Origin: an uncultured Bacteroides sp.
Lineage (GTDB): Bacteria > Bacteroidota > Bacteroidia > Bacteroidales > Bacteroidaceae
Direction: 5' to 3'
Assembly (NCBI RefSeq): GCF_958445495.1
Contig: NZ_CAUCSQ010000006.1
Location: 66,086 to 130,085, forward strand
Length of the DNA stretch: 64,000 nt
Every line of letters starts with the position of its first letter. Within the stretch, counting starts at the first letter, position 1. Below, one piece after another: positions 63,501 through 64,000 of the stretch. The notes under the pieces were generated by a model. The model made no database searches. It was not told where the DNA came from and saw only the letters and a list, made by a program, of their open reading frames with translations. The position numbers and the translations under genes are program-made.

Positions 63501-63965
63501 TTAATTTCCAACCTCATCCAAAATAGAAGATGGAATTCCGTCACAACGAACATACCTGGATATATCTTCTACGTCTTCCTTTGCAGTCCAGACCATAGAG
63601 CCGGTTGCCAATAAATCTGTCACAATGTAATTGTTATTCCAGTCACCATTACCGAAATCATATTCTCCACTGACAACATACCCTAAATAAGGGTCTTTCT
63701 CAATACTGAAATACCCCGTAATATAACGTGCGTACATACTGTCGAATTTCTGATACATTTCGAAGGTCTGCTCTTTACGATTGAACGTTATATAACAATA
63801 TGTTCCCTCAGCCAAAGGCTGACTATTCCATTCAGCCAACCGCCATGTCCCGTTCAAATTGGCAGCCGTAACCGGTAATGTAGGAATATCCGCCTTTTCA
63901 TCATCATCACACGACGTACAACAAAATATAAAGGCAAACAAAACCATTAAGGTGAGTTCTATCAA
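63501..63965 (-). CDS. Small lipoprotein, lipocalin-like
   Basis: A predicted lipoprotein (lipobox TSC followed by DDDE) with a beta-rich body of about 130 residues: LNGTWRLAEWNSQPLAEGTYCYITFNRKEQTFEMYQKF... matches the lipocalin-like small lipoproteins common in Bacteroides (several DUFs). The start is unclear: TTG at 63965 or ATG at 63947; the latter gives a very short signal peptide without the usual positive residues, and an in-frame TAA lies just upstream (63972-63974). The 5' end could be damaged. Function unknown. Confidence 0.65.
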   Translation of the reverse strand: MIELTLMVLFAFIFCCTSCDDDEKADIPTLPVTAANLNGTWRLAEWNSQPLAEGTYCYITFNRKEQTFEMYQKFDSMYARYITGYFSIEKDPYLGYVVSGEYDFGNGDWNNNYIVTDLLATGSMVWTAKEDVEDISRYVRCDGIPSSILDEVGN

Positions 63966-64000
63966 TTCAATTTATCCTCTTGTATCAGACAGCAGAACTC

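Overview
The window is chromosomal DNA of a gut Bacteroidales bacterium, most likely a Bacteroides species. Evidence: paired SusC/SusD genes, a hybrid two-component regulator, SPII lipoproteins with short lipoboxes, the Bacteroides sigma-ABfr -7 motif TAnnTTTG in front of many genes, and housekeeping proteins (anaerobic sulfatase maturase, NagB-PIG-L fusion, N-terminal-rubredoxin rubrerythrin) typical of the genus. No rRNA, tRNA, CRISPR array, insertion sequence, phage or integrase was recognised. I did not assign a species.

Region 1 (1-28080) is a polysaccharide-utilisation-type locus. On the minus strand an eight-gene operon (14162 down to 76, probably continuing past the left edge) consists of two successive modules, each SusC - SusD - fasciclin-domain lipoprotein - large accessory lipoprotein (DUF5007-like in the first, TIG plus delta-60-repeat DUF5008-like in the second). 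Upstream, also on minus, is a coupled pair: a GLUG-repeat exported protein and a large MG2-like protein with a C-terminal plug-like domain. A hybrid two-component system (HTCS) regulator follows, then a divergent plus-strand operon with a carbohydrate-binding protein and two GH43-type enzymes that resemble exo-beta-1,3-galactanases. A shared direct-repeat motif (core TGAATGATTTTCAGAC) lies about 130-160 bp upstream of three of the transcription units, in the same orientation to each, and is the best candidate for the HTCS operator. Together these suggest a surface capture/import machine whose only visible glycan-cleaving activity would remove terminal beta-1,3-galactose.

Region 2 (28081-47190) is mostly housekeeping: an acyltransferase, a nitrilase-type amidase, the NagB-PIG-L fusion (whose NagB half lacks key catalytic residues), a large golvesin/amidase-like exported protein, two small conserved proteins (one TusA-like without the catalytic Cys), a YgiQ-type radical SAM protein, Mfd, a dolichol-phosphate-mannose-synthase-like glycosyltransferase with dihydroorotase and a free-standing MetH reactivation domain, an ECF sigma factor with a membrane partner, and a membrane metallophosphoesterase.

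Region 3 (47174-59030) holds SbcC/SbcD, a second acyltransferase followed by a structured intergenic element, a DUF4369 lipoprotein, the anaerobic sulfatase maturase, and two S46 dipeptidyl-peptidases whose S1 residues mark one as DPP7-like and the other as DPP11-like. Region 4 (59031-64000) has a HicB-like protein coupled to a GT-B glycosyltransferase, then a redox/oxidative-stress cluster (cytoplasmic and exported thioredoxins, exported nitroreductase, rubrerythrin, PerR/Fur regulator) and a lipoprotein at the right edge.
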